In this document: one piece after another, positions 49,620 to 60,831 of the stretch
Position numbering within the stretch: the stretch's first letter is position 1
Layout of the letters: each line of letters opens with the position of its first letter
Assembly: GCA_034769895.1 (NCBI GenBank)
Contig: CM068367.1
Location: forward strand, 353,493,961 to 353,557,960
Direction: 5' to 3'
Origin: Magicicada septendecula
Taxonomy: Eukaryota; Arthropoda; Insecta; Hemiptera; Cicadidae
DNA: 64,000 bases
Made by a program: the position numbers and the translations under genes
Notes under the pieces: generated by a model
What the model was told of the DNA's origin: nothing
Databases searched by the model: none
The model's input: only the letters and a program-made list of their open reading frames with translations

Positions 49620-52130
49620 CAGTGGCGACTCGTGGATTTTAAAACGTGTAGGATGTAGACTACTGTCGAAAGAAAAATTACAGGCACGACTAAAATACAT
49701 TAATAATTAATAGTCATATAATAATAATTAGCTATGAGATTTACAATTAACTTACCCATTATTTACTTTACTTGTACTTCAGGTCGATCCTTCTCTCCTT
49801 CTTTGCTGCAAAGATGTCTATGACAGAATCGTAAAAGTTGGGATTTTTTTCAACTCTCTGAACAACTCTTTTTCTATAGATATTAATCCTAGACCGCTGA
49901 GACGATCTTGTGTGGTCGTATTACTAGCATATGATTTGATACGCTTCAATGCCGAAAAACTTCTTTCTGCTGAAGTACTTGTTGCCGGAATAGTCAGAAA
50001 TAAATTTACAAGCTGTGCTAATTCTGGTAAAGTCTCATTTAAGTCACTTGACACTAAGTAATCGTTTAATTTTGAAACAGAATCATGTTTGAATGATGGG
50101 GAACTATAAATATATGACAATTCGGAATTTAAACCGGTCTCATTAAAATAATGTCCATAAGGAGATTTCATCAGGCTTTTGAGGTGTTCTTCTGGGAATT
50201 TATGAGAGTACTCTTTAAATTTACTAAATTCCAAAAGGGCAAAAAACTAATTTGCGGAAACCAGAAAACCGATCTTCAATTTGCACTATTAAATTGTCTA
50301 AAATTTGAAAATAAAGGCGGCGATAAAATGCTTCCTTATCATCATCAATTTTTATTCTTTTGTTGGGAAAAGTCTCGTTACGGTTCATTTCAAAATCCTT
50401 CATTTTTACCCACAGGTCTCAAAATCGCCGCGCAACCGAACAAGAAAATTTTTAAAATTCTGAATTTCATTTTCACAAAACATAATATCACATGACTTTT
50501 TTTGTAAAATTTTGAATAAGACTTCTGCTTTAGGAAGCACTAAATGAAACAATTCTAATAAGAAATTAAATTCAAAGTCATTAAGATTTTTACGAAAACC
50601 TTTTGCACAATACTGCGACTCTGCATCAAACGTAGTATCATTTCCCAAAATAAAATCAAACAACTCGGTCAGCTCTTCCTTATGGTCATAAACCATTTCA
50701 ACAAGTCGATTATTGTACAGCCATCTAGTTGGAGCTACTGATGGGAAACGAGCACTTACAATTTCATCAAGAGCATGTGATCTTTTTGATGAGTGTGAAA
50801 AAAAAGATGCGAAACCAGACAAAGTTATTAAAAAAATTTTACATTGCTTAATATTTTTTACCGAGTTTTGTAAAACCAAATTTAATTTGTGCGCATAACA
50901 TGTTGTAAATAATGCCTGCGGACATTTCAATTTAACTTTGGCAGCAAGTCCATTATATTGTCCTGTATTGACGGATGCGCCATCATACGTTTGTGCTACC
51001 AACTTATTACAACAACGAAATTCATCCAGGTGGCCAAATATACATTTCGAAATTCGATCAGCTGTTCGATCATCACTGACATCTAAGAATCTAATGAACC
51101 TCTCCTGAACTGCACCACTTGCGTGTACATACCGGAAAACCGTGGAAAGTTGCGATTTTTTGGCAGTATCTGTAGTTTCATCAACAATAATAGCAATGAA
51201 TTTTGCTTCTGAAACTTCTTTTTTAATATTTTGCATCAAGTGCTCATTACAATCTTCGTTTAAATCATTTTGAATTATTGAAGTTTCTCCACTAAAAACA
51301 GTAGAATTTTGTCGATGGATTTGTAATTGTGCGTCATTTTCTGCTAATAAATGCAATAATTCCCTGTAATTCCCTCTATTCACCGAATTTTCCGACTCAT
51401 TATGCCCGCGGAATGGTAGTTCTTGGAGTGCTAGAAAACAAGTTATATATATCAACTTTTGAACTACATATCGATTACTTTTAACTTTATTATTACGTTT
51501 TTCTATACTTTCTTTATTGGCTTTGCTTAAACAAAATTCTATTCTATTTTCAGTTTGTGTAAAGGTAAACTGCTTAAAAGTAACAGAAGCTACTACATGT
51601 TCTTTAGTTTGTTGATGGCGCTTACGTAATATATTCCCCAAATTATTTATATCCACAACCCCATCTTTATTCCACACATTTTTATGAATGGAAAACAATA
51701 AGCAAGGCCAACAAAATAATTTTGATAATTTTTTACATCCACACAACCAAGGAATATCACTGTATTTGCTGGTATGGAATTTAAGTTTAACTGTCTTGCC
51801 ACCTGTTTTTCGTTCTTGAACTAAATTAGGCAAACAAGGCGTAGGCCTACCTTTTGAAACTAAATCCCTTTTTTCAGCGAAACTGAGTGAACTAAACGGT
51901 TTTTTGAACAGTTGTTCAATTGCACAATTACACTCACTTTCTTCACTAAAATAAACAGCTTCCATATTCATTTAACTAAGCTTACAAACACTATTACACT
52001 GATTCATTAATGACATGCCACAATGTATACTAACTATTATTGTTGAGGTAGACATATCACCACGTCCTCAATTGCGTCCGTATTAGTCACTTAATACAGT
52101 ACTATAGTCAATCGTTGCGCGCGCCACTAG
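49620..52130 (-). mobile_element. hAT transposon, ZMYM-like, nested in the gypsy complex
   Basis: The left end CAGTGGCGACTCGTGG has a hAT-type start. A weaker inverted counterpart CGCGCGCCACTA lies at 52118-52129. The 8-bp target duplication could not be found, so the right end is tentative. The enclosed transposase frame is on the minus strand. The element sits between the integrase end (52392) and the purine tract at 49433 of the gypsy complex, so it inserted after that sequence was in place. Confidence 0.6.
49818..51971 (-). pseudogene. hAT-family transposase, zinc finger MYM-type protein 1-like
   Basis: The main frame runs from ATG at 51971 for 521 codons to 50406. It holds a TTF-type zinc finger (C77, C79, C87, C90, with H119 and H125 nearby), a DUF4371-like domain, the first catalytic Asp in IIVDETTD (D264), the second in TYDGASVNTG (D330) and the CYAHKLNL motif (C358, H361). 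The C-terminal hAT dimerisation domain with the catalytic Glu (PATSTSAERSFSALKRIK) lies in another frame at 50234-49818, and the stretch between is open in a third. So there are two frameshifts between about 50230 and 50410 and no single intact frame. Total length and order match ZMYM1-like hAT transposases. Otherwise the reading frame is very well kept, so the copy died recently. Confidence 0.88.
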
Positions 52131-52391
52131 TCATATGCCGTACAGCGTATGCTTGAGGACGAGTTTTCACTGTCCTACAACACGAGGCACTCGTATTTGG
52201 TTCTCAATTTAATGTTTACAGAAATTTATACTATTTTTTTTCAATCAATTCCCTTTTCTACCCATTGGGGTAAGGTAATTTATACTATTTTCTTTCGAAA
52301 AATAATTAATTTATTTTTTTATGTGTAGGATGATCCTCACATCCTATATGGAAGAATCGTATCCACTTTAATGCGTGTTCACCTTTAACTG

Positions 52392-54711
52392 TCACAGTGA
52401 CCTATTTATTAATTCGTACAATTTCCTTAAATAGCTCGCATGGTACTTGCCTACTTCTCTCTGTCTTGTGTCATTATATACAATGAAAGTTTGTTTGCCA
52501 ACTTGTCTTAGCAAAGTGTAAGGTCCATCATACAATCTGAACAATTTTTTAGCAGTATTGTCAATACGTTTTCCAACTGGATTTGTTTTTAATAATACTC
52601 TCTCTCCAACATTAAATTTCTGCAACTTGTGAGTTCTGTTGAATCTTTCTATTCTCTTATTACCTTTTTCAATTATTCGTCTTTTAGCATGTTCAATCTT
52701 AATGCTTAAAGGTACCGGTAAGTTCTGATTTGCAGGTTTGTGAACATACCGCTTCCAAAATCTGTCGGGTTGACGATCTTGTTCAATCTCTGTCGGTGTG
52801 TAGCTCGTTGCTTCGCTATAATTATCATTAATGGCTTTTTCAAAGAATGGTAAATATTCTGCCCATTTATTGTGTTGGTTATGGCAGTAAATACGTAGGT
52901 ACTTACCCAATTCTTTATTCACTCTCTCGGCTAAATTTCCCTGTGGATGTCTGATGGATGTGAGTATGGGTTGGTTTCCATTTTCCCTTAATACTCTATT
53001 CCATACGTCACTTTGAGATTGCACTTCTTGATCACTAAGAATCCTTTTCATCTTACCATATATTGGAATATATTTTTGTAACAGAATTTTTAGGACAGCT
53101 TTCGTTGTGGGTCGCATAATAGGATACAGACGAACTGCCTTAGAAAACACGTCTATACAGACTAGTATGTGTTTAACCCCCTGACTTGATGTGGTAATGG
53201 CCCTAAGAAGTCCACTGCAACTAACTCCCCTTTCGCCTCCTTCTGTATACTTTGCATTTCCACATATGTGTGAAGATTAGGTTGCTTAGCAGTCTGGCAA
53301 TCACAACATTTCTTCAATTCATTTTTAATTTTTCTAAACATGTTGTTGATTGTAAAATCTTCTCTAAGGGATAAATAATATTTTAATGCCGAGGCATGAG
53401 CTAAGCTCTCATGAGTTGGTGTTATCAGTTTAAATAACATCTCGTTAGTCAACACGATTTTCCAATCATGTCTTATTAATTTGAAAAGAATGTTGTTATA
53501 TAGCTTATATTGAGCTGGTAGGTGAGATTGACGTTTTAAATTTCGTAATGCAAGATCTTGATCTTGTTCTTCCGCTAGATTTTGTAGCATTCTTTTTACT
53601 TCGTTACTAGTTTCAAATCCTCCTTATTGTAGATTTCCTCACATTATTCTGTAACATAACGACTTAATATATCTGCAACGCTATTATCTTTCTCTTTGCA
53701 GTACTTGATAGTGAATGAGTACTCTCCAATGGCTAAAATCCATCTCAGTAAACGAGAGTTCGTTACTTTACATTTCAGTAGAAATGACAATGCTTGATGG
53801 TCAGTATGTATTTCAAAATAAGTACCATAAACGTAATATCGAAATTGTTTATGTGCATAGACAATTGCGAGTATCTCCTTCTCTGATGTTGAGTAGTGCC
53901 GCTCTGCTCCTTTGAAAACTCTGCTGCTCGCGTAGGCGATGACCCTTAGTTTTCCTTCGGAATCCTTCTGGTTTAGTACACTTCCTACGGCGTAATCACT
54001 AGCATCAGAATAAATTACAAATTTTCCTTCCCATTGAGGATGATGTAGCATGATGTTTTCTACGAATAACGTCTTCACTTGGTCGAAGGCTTCTTGATGC
54101 TTCTTCTCCGTTTCCATTTTCTTCCTTTCTTTGTCAACTCTAACAAAGGTTGAGTCCTTTCGGCATATAATGGCGTAAATCTCCTGTAATATCCAGTTAA
54201 ACGTAAAAATGCACGTAAACCTTTAAGATTCCTGGGTATAGGAAAGTTGGTTATACTGGTTATTTTGGTAGGATCTGGTTGTATACCTGAGGATGAGATG
54301 ATGTGTCCTAGGAATTGGATGGACGTTTTTATGAATCCACATTTGTTTAGGTTTAGGGACATGTTTGCTTGCCTAAACTTGTGGAATATTGTTCGTAGAT
54401 TTTGGATATGTTCATTGAAAGTCTTGGCTATCACTAGAATATCATCTACGAAGATCATCGTATAAGGTTCCACCTCTGGGCCTAATGTTTTTTCCAAACA
54501 TTTTACAATAGCTGCCAAACTCGTACTTAATCCAAATGGTACTACTTTATGTTGGTAACACTTGTTCTTATACAGGAATGCAGTAAATTTTCTAACCTCT
54601 TCTCGGATTGGAATTTGCCAAAAACTTGAACGTAGATCTAGTTTAGTCAAGTAGCGTGCTCCTTCACACTTTGTAAACAGCTCGCCCGCATTAGGCGCAT
54701 GTATAATATTA
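52392..54711 (-). pseudogene. pol: RT core, RNase H and integrase portion of the - strand gypsy element
   Basis: On the minus strand, in order: RT blocks KCEGARYLTKLDLRSSFWQI and the catalytic FVDD within TMIFVDDILVIAK; RNase H with YSDASDYAVGSVLN and TDHQALSFLL; the integrase zinc domain with CCDCQTAKQP; the integrase core with PQGNLAERVNKELGKYL; and a GPY/F-type module (LYDGPYTLLRQVGKQTF). The start of RT is not part of this piece, which on its right passes within about 20-40 bp into an LTR fragment. The coding sequence is broken in a few places. Confidence 0.87.
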
Positions 54712-54730
54712 CACGCATGTATGACTGTAA

Positions 54731-55150
54731 AATTATTATGGGCTTTATTTATATTTATTTGCACTGTATTTGCACTTTTTATGATTTTCGCACGATCTTT
54801 CGTATACGCGTGCGTCTTTATATTATTTACACTGTGGCGTATTTTGTTTTGTGATATTTCACACACACTTATCACAATTTAAATAATTTATATGTTTATT
54901 AACGTTTATTTAGGGGTGATGCTTTGCAGGAATTAACTGGCTGCACTCACACACATAAGATACACGTGTACACAGACGCAGCTGTGTGTGGCATGACCTA
55001 CCTGTTCAAACAGGCAAATTCGTTGTCCCCTTTACAGCTTTCTATCTGAATTATTATTACTACTGACAATATTGATTATTTATTTAATTTACACAAATTA
55101 TCTTAACTAATTGTGCAATGCACAGTACCGTATACATTCGTACTGTTGCA
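54731..55150 (-). repeat. LTR start fragment, 420 bp
   Basis: Matches 49000-49419 end to end without indels and with about 10 substitutions. On the minus strand it begins TGCAACAGTACGAATG like the complete LTR. The remaining 1.4 kb of the LTR is absent, and the fragment passes directly into the pol piece at its left. Confidence 0.9.
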
Positions 55151-55289
55151 ACATATATAAAATTAACTTCTTAAATTATTGATAGATACACGTCAATAAA
55201 AACATAGACAAGCGTGGCTAAGGTATAATTAACAATGTGGCATGTAAACAAACCTTTTTGATACATAGACTTTCGTAGTTCAGTGTAAA

Positions 55290-55580
55290 TTGTACCAGTG
55301 GCGTAGGCTTTGGCCATGTGAGGGTGGGTCCATTGTCTACTCGGCTTCATACAACCAGTTAAGACTACTCAACGTTACTGTCTTTAAAGTGGCTGAAACC
55401 AGTCCCATTAAAGTAAACAACAATAACACAATAAACATACGTGTTATTGAAACATTGTTTACAAGATACTTATTGACTGAATTGATTTTCCTGATACGTA
55501 TTTAATATTCCAAACAGCTAATGCTGTTAATAAACCTGTTTGTAAATTTAAAAAAAGAGTTACTACTGAGCACAGTACAA
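55290..55580 (+). mobile_element. hAT-like MITE remnant, repeat R2 copy 2
   Basis: Left end CAGTGGCGTAGGC, then the same series of blocks as at 12465-12905 (CTCGGCTTCATA, TCTTTAAAGTGGCTGAAA, GAAACATTGTTTACAAGATA, TAATAAACCTGTTTG). The right part is lost or decayed. Non-coding. Confidence 0.5.
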
Positions 55581-56169
55581 TGTACTATACGCGCATGTAC
55601 CAAAACCGATTAGCATTGTACCACATAGTATTTTTAATTTTTACTTAAATAACTGCATTTTTAAATTTTCTTATCTTTCAATGCATGTATTGGCTCTTAT
55701 TATATACTAAATATCCTGTCTATAAGAATAAGATATTGAAATTATCAAATTATGGGGATTTTTGATTATCCGGATTCGACTTTATATAGATAAATCCGGA
55801 TAAACGGCGTCCTACTGTAGTACAACACAGTATCCATAGGAAAGCTCAAACATGTCATTAAAAGTTAACTTAAAGTACAATCAATATTACAGTTAATGAA
55901 TTAAGTTAAATTTTTTACCGTATAAAGATAAAATGAATAAGGTAGGCCTATAATTACAACCGTCTTACCTGGCAAGAAATTCATCCAGGCAAGGGCGTTT
56001 GAGGAATTTGACACACGTCACCAAAACAGTGACAAAACGGCTTCGGAAGACAACGAATGTGGAGACATCAACAGGGAGTAACGTGGTTCAACTTTAAATT
56101 GTATAAAAAGAAATTTAAAGTATAATTATATTTAAATTCAGCAAGTTAAGTATGAAATAATACTATCCC
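55581..56169. other. Intergenic DNA, nothing recognised
   Basis: AT-rich. The lower part, about 56100-56169, may already belong to the Penelope-like element that follows. Confidence 0.45.
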
Positions 56170-56540
56170 TACAAAGACACGAAAGAAAATTATAACATAA
56201 ATCATAAAAAATATTCTAATTTGAAAGTATGCCCTGAGTGTAATAAAGTCTATGTAGGCCAAACCAAAACTCATTTAAAAGATAGATTTTTTCAACATTG
56301 AAACTCGTTTATAAAACCTTTTAAATCAAATTTAGTTACACATCAACACATCCAATTAAGAATAATCACACTTTCCTAAATTTAAATTACGTAACTTTAT
56401 TAAAACATATTTCCAAAGGTCATAAAATGTACCTTTGGGAGAATATTGAAATTTATAAAAATAAAAAAATTATAAATTAACAAATACAAATTAATACAAA
56501 AGACAATAACATTTTAAAAATTATTAATTTAATCAAAATA
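56170..56540 (+). pseudogene. Penelope-like element, GIY-YIG endonuclease fragment
   Basis: The + strand reads VCPECNKVYVGQTKTHLKD, then SFIKPFKSNLVTH and, further on, NYVTLLKHISKGHKMYLWE followed by NIEIYK. CxxC plus VYVGQT is the zinc-linked GIY-YIG motif peculiar to Penelope-like retroelements, and the spaced SN.V.H and L...E..EIYK blocks are its later motifs. In the family this domain lies at the C terminus after an RT, which is not visible upstream, so the copy is 5'-truncated. It is broken. The foldback terminal repeat at 56592-56851 follows after about 120 bp, as expected for the element's 3' end. Confidence 0.75.
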
Positions 56541-56591
56541 ATATAAACTGTTAGGCTTTCACGGGCGGCGTCATAATTATTTAAATTATTA

Positions 56592-56851
56592 CCCGCCTGT
56601 AGGGCCGTGGTCTTCCGAAGTTTTGATGCTGATTGATGTTGGAAATGTAATCAGACGTTCAGGCCTCACCTCTGGAGGCTATCTTAAGTGAAAGGTTTTC
56701 GAAACTACTGACAAGATGTGCGTCAGTAAACCACAGTAGTTTCGAAAACCTTTCACTGAAGATGGCCTCCAGAGGTGAGGCCGAACGTCTGATTACACTT
56801 CCAACATCAATCAGCGTGAACATTTTGGAAGTCCACGGCCTTACAGCCCGG
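56592..56851 (+). mobile_element. Penelope-like foldback terminal repeat
   Basis: Arms 56592-56710 and 56734-56851 are inverted repeats of about 118 bp with a 23-nt centre and some ten or more mismatches. Shared segments include GATTGATGTTGGAA, CCTCACCTCTGGAGGC and GAAAGGTTTTCGAAACTACT. The right arm has a hammerhead-like core on the + strand: CTGAAGA, stem GGCCTC...GAGGCC, GAAC, GTC (56756-56789). The left arm has the same on the minus strand with changes in the core. Directly downstream of a GIY-YIG coding relic, it links this class of palindrome to Penelope-like elements. Confidence 0.72.
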
Positions 56852-58515
56852 ATAATATATAATTAAACTTCTATATAACCACCAAATTTATATATCTATT
56901 TTTTATATATAGACATAATTTAGATACTGGTATCTAATAATAGGCCTATGTGCAACAATTATTTGCAGATTTATTTATTTAACGATTTATTATATAAGTC
57001 TGATGATAACAGTAAATTATAAAACTGTTGAAATACTGTAAATAAAAAACAGTCAAAAAATATATATTCTTCCAGCAAAGAAGACATAAAATATTATTAT
57101 TTATATAAACGAAAAATTATACCCGCAATCTAGAAACTGTAAAAGTAGGTGAAAGTAAAGCGATATGCTTGCTTACCTACATGATATGAATCCAAGTGAT
57201 AGACACATTAAGGGCAGTACAAAAAAAAGTCTCGTGTCAAAATAGGCAGTTACAACAGTGAAAAAGATGAACTAAAAATAAAACTAGAAATTTTAATAAT
57301 TATATGTTTAGATTTTTTCAAAATATTGTGAACTTATACAGTTTTAATTTAACATTGTTTTTTATAAATCCAATATACATTAATTAATCTTTTCTACTTA
57401 ATATCAAGAAAATGCTTTGGTATTCAAGACAACTTTATAATCAGTTAACTGAGATGACTGCGGTAACCTCTCCAAACTTTGGTTAAAATTATTTAAAATT
57501 TTAACCACGTAAATAATAAACTTAGGTGCGTATGAATGATGTAGATACCGTCATTTGTATACTTTTCCATTGGTGTGTATATTTTTTAATTTGAAAATGA
57601 CTGTAGTCTCAGGAAGGTTTGTTTCTGTTATTTACTGTTGTTACAGTTTCATAAATATATTCTTTGAGCATGTATCACGGACTACTCTTCTAAAATCGTT
57701 TTTCAGAATCTTAATTTGAATCAAGAGCGTCCAAAAAAAAGCGTCCATAGAAGGTAAAACAGAAAACAAGATTCACAGTTATTCAGCTACAGTTAACCAG
57801 AATAACACATAATTTAAAAAGGAATTTAAATTGAAATATGTGTGTGTTTTGCTTCCGGTAAATAAGACCTTACAGAGCAGTTGATGTAACAAAATAAGTA
57901 AGTAAATAAAATAAGAGAACCCACTTGTCATTTGCTGTTTCCGGGTGTCTAATAATTACGAGTAAATATGCCATAAATATGGGATACTATTTCATAAGCT
58001 GCATCCAGTTCAGTCACACATCCTGTAGTACAGACCTGTTTCAACAGACTAGGGGAGCCGATTAATAAACTACATTAATGCCAAAGTAACGAGTTTCTTA
58101 CAGCTGCCGCTGCAAACATGTTAATTGCTCTTTTTTATTACGCAAGTATCGTCAGTTTGAGGTAACACTGAGTTCACTTAGCTCTGCCAATGAAAACTTT
58201 AAATAACGAGTTTTTCACACGACATAAATGATTTCTTTTTACATGTAGTATTTCTAATTTAGTCTTCGTTATCATTTCCTATGAGGAAATGTAACAGTTA
58301 CGACTACACAAAAAACCGACTTAACAGATCTAGAACTGTCTCAAGCTGTAACTGTAATACGTAAATCGAGTTTCCTAATGGGTGCAGACATATTTGTGCT
58401 GTATATTACACGCTTAAATATTCAGTTCTCACCACTACCACTGCTAGTTCAGATAGCAATAACAAAAGAAATTCTGAAACGTGAATACAGACAGAGTGAC
58501 AGCAGGTTGGCTGAG
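56852..58515. other. Intergenic DNA, nothing recognised
   Basis: AT-rich with no frame, repeat or RNA gene that I can support. Confidence 0.5.
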
Positions 58516-58530
58516 TTAGGTTAGGTTAGG
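58516..58530 (+). repeat. (TTAGG)3
   Basis: Three perfect TTAGG units, the canonical insect telomere unit. Too short to call an interstitial telomere; chance is possible. Confidence 0.7.
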
Positions 58531-58810
58531 TGAGTTATTCCTGGCTAACTAGTCTACAGGGATCGGATACGAGTCCTGCAGGAGGTCTGGACCATTGTCC
58601 ACCCAACATTACAAAGCCAAATGGGGTGGATCAGGTCAGAATACTTTTGAGAAGGTATAAGCAATAATTTGTCACTTGTTCACTTGTTCTCCCCTGAAAG
58701 ATACTCTAATAAATCAAGGTGTGGGTTGGGTTATGGCGCAAAAGATTAGTATCGCACCAGCTATATGCCTAAATATATATAAGCGGTACTACAGACTATT
58801 ATTATTATTT

Positions 58811-58876
<66 letters not shown>

Positions 58877-58880
58877 TATT

Positions 58881-58932
<52 letters not shown>
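58811..58932. repeat. Compound microsatellite (GTA)n and (AAT)n
   Basis: About 21 GTA units (58811-58875), then about 16 AAT units (58884-58932). Open frames of poly-Val and poly-Ile across it are artefacts. Confidence 0.97.
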
Positions 58933-59460
58933 TCATATTATTATTATTATTACTTTTTTTACGAAGGACACTGTGGAAAATTAACGTTCACCGCAGGAAC
59001 GATCTGTACTACTACGATATGTAGGCCTGTCAGCTACAAAAACTACAAGCCTTTCTCGAAATCGCATAAATCTACCCCGGTACTCAGCTTCTTCACTATT
59101 TCAGGATGGTGCCACTCTTTTGGCAGAGAGTCAATATCACTATAGGCTACAAATTATAGTCACAGCACCTTCCTTCGTAGAACCGTCTACACAAACTGTG
59201 CCACGGTATTCCAATCTTCGTCGCATCGCAGCGTCAACTCAACAATATTGTTAAGTATGATTATGCCTACAATTTCTTATTCTCTTTCTTCATCTTTCCA
59301 CGTATTAAAGTGAAAAAATGTATGACAAGACTTGTTCTCTTCAACATCACAATGGAGGCAAGTTGGACTCTTCAGTTTTCCGATTTTTTAAAATTAAGAC
59401 TGTTTTAATAAACCTAGCAGTCCATCTTCCTTTAGGGTCATTAGACCATCCCTCCTGGTA
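58933..59460. other. Spacer between trinucleotide tracts
   Basis: No gene was recognised. A short ATT-rich patch lies at 58933-58955. Confidence 0.5.
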
Positions 59461-59508
<48 letters not shown>

Positions 59509-59541
59509 GTAGTACTAGTAGTAGTAGTAGTAGTAGTAGTT
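59461..59541. repeat. Compound microsatellite (AAT)n and (AGT)n
   Basis: About 15 AAT units (59461-59506), then about 9 AGT units (59514-59541). Same pair of unit types as at 58811-58932, in the reverse order. Confidence 0.96.
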
Positions 59542-60375
59542 AGTATGTCATTACAGTTATAATTTTACGCTCTGTCTGCGAGTTTTACGAATTTCGAGGT
59601 TCCCGACCACTGACCCCCAATGTGGTAATCTATCCAGATTTAGTATTCATGCATTTAGCTTGACTTACGAGTAGAACCACGACACTTTAACCAGACGACG
59701 TGTCACTGAGTTACGGATTTTAATACTAATAACAAAATACGCTAGGATATTTTATTTTATATTTACCGAAACAATTAATTCAGTTCTTTGTCATATGATA
59801 AGATGCTGCTGCTAAGATATGGGGATTAAGAAAACTCTTCTCGGCCGTACTAAACCCGTGTTAAAATGCATCATTCTGACATCTACATAGAAACATGTGT
59901 GACGGTGGCAGGTGCAGAAAGGCCGCTGTGCAGATGATAGTACCTCATACGATCACGAATTCCTACGTCTTTAGGCATAAATAAACAGGTGAAATTGGAT
60001 TGGCCATAAACCTGCTTCTGCGACATAAATACACGAAAATTCTTGAACGTATCTCAGTGACAAGTAAGTTACATTCCGTGGTTGAGGTTAAATAAGTTAC
60101 AATTTTTCTTCCGAGATTCGTTTACGTTCTTACATTTTAATGATACAGCCGTAGAAGTCATTGTGCCTCTCGGACAATTCGTTGTATGGCTGTCTTATTC
60201 GTGTTCTTGTAAAATAATCACACTTCATTCGTGTGTCTTCCTTTTACTAAAGACCTGTACTGTAAATAAATATCCTTTCCTTGCATTGTTTTACTGGGTC
60301 ATATTCTTCCGAACAAAGAGCAAATTAGAAAAGAGAACAAAAAGAGCGAAATAAAAAGAATGAAAAAATTAAAAG
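59542..60375. other. Intergenic DNA, nothing recognised
   Basis: The frame at 60082-60354 is 90 codons and hydrophobic at its start, but has no domain or supporting signal. Confidence 0.45.
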
Positions 60376-60412
60376 AAGTAAGAGAGAAAGAAAGAAAGAA
60401 AGAGAAAGAAAG

Positions 60413-60497
<85 letters not shown>

Positions 60498-60498
60498 A
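60376..60498. repeat. Compound purine-rich microsatellite (GAAA)n-(GATA)n-(GA)n
   Basis: A homopurine-biased tract: GAAA/GAAAGA units, then about 7 GATA units, then GA runs. Homopurine mirror tracts of this kind are prone to triplex formation and slippage. Confidence 0.95.
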
Positions 60499-60556
60499 GG
60501 GGAGACTGAAACATAAAAGTTATGCAAGAAGAAAGGAAGGTAGTGTCTATTGCTTT

Positions 60557-60816
60557 TACCTCCGCTCCACAGTCCGTTAAGGACCAAGGCGTACCGCGCG
60601 GCTTTTGTGTTAGTGTGACGGTGTATGGCTAGTACTACGCGCCACCAGCCGCTAGTTGCGGTATTCACGGCCAGGAGGCGGCGCTGTTATGTCAGCGCCT
60701 TCTCAGTTTGCCTCACGACGCTGAGTGCACGCCGTATGGAGCCTCCGCCAGGAATTGAACCCGGGACCACGAGCGCATCAATCGCCCGCGTTAGCCACTA
60801 GACCACCTGGAGGTTC
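60557..60816 (-). mobile_element. tRNA-derived SINE with 15-bp target duplication
   Basis: On the minus strand the element starts GAACCTCCAGG and carries a pol III A box TGGTCTAGTGG (60805-60795) and B box GGTTCAATTCC (60761-60751) at tRNA-like spacing. About 190 bp of body follow, ending GGAGGTAAAA. AGTGTCTATTGCTTT occurs exactly on both sides (60542-60556 and 60817-60831), so the insertion is well defined and retrotransposed. An anticodon-like stem-loop and a T-arm can be drawn, but the acceptor stem pairs poorly, so it is a SINE and not a tRNA gene. The perfect 15-bp duplication suggests a young insertion. Confidence 0.87.
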
Positions 60817-60831
60817 AGTGTCTATTGCTTT

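Larger units (their letters stand above)
43260..55150 (-). mobile_element. Permuted Ty3/gypsy complex on the - strand, with nested inserts
   Basis: Read on the minus strand from the right: a 420-bp LTR start fragment (55150-54731), the C-terminal part of pol with RT core, RNase H and integrase (54711-52392), a 3' region now split by a hAT element, a purine-rich tract next to the LTR, one complete LTR (49419-47606), an 18-nt primer-binding site, gag (interrupted by an LTR-like insert), protease and the start of RT (to about 43268). A normal element would have gag and protease ahead of the RT core and integrase, so the order is permuted around one LTR. The two pol portions leave off at about the same place in the RT domain. 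Broken, with many lesions. The 420-bp LTR overlap differs at about 10 sites (2.4%), so it is older than the + strand element. Confidence 0.8.

Noticed and set aside
58516-58530. Interstitial telomere array
   Set aside because: Only three TTAGG units; too short to distinguish from chance.
60740-60816. Intact tRNA gene
   Set aside because: A and B boxes are good, but the acceptor stem pairs poorly and the unit is the head of a 260-bp element with target duplications, so it is a SINE.
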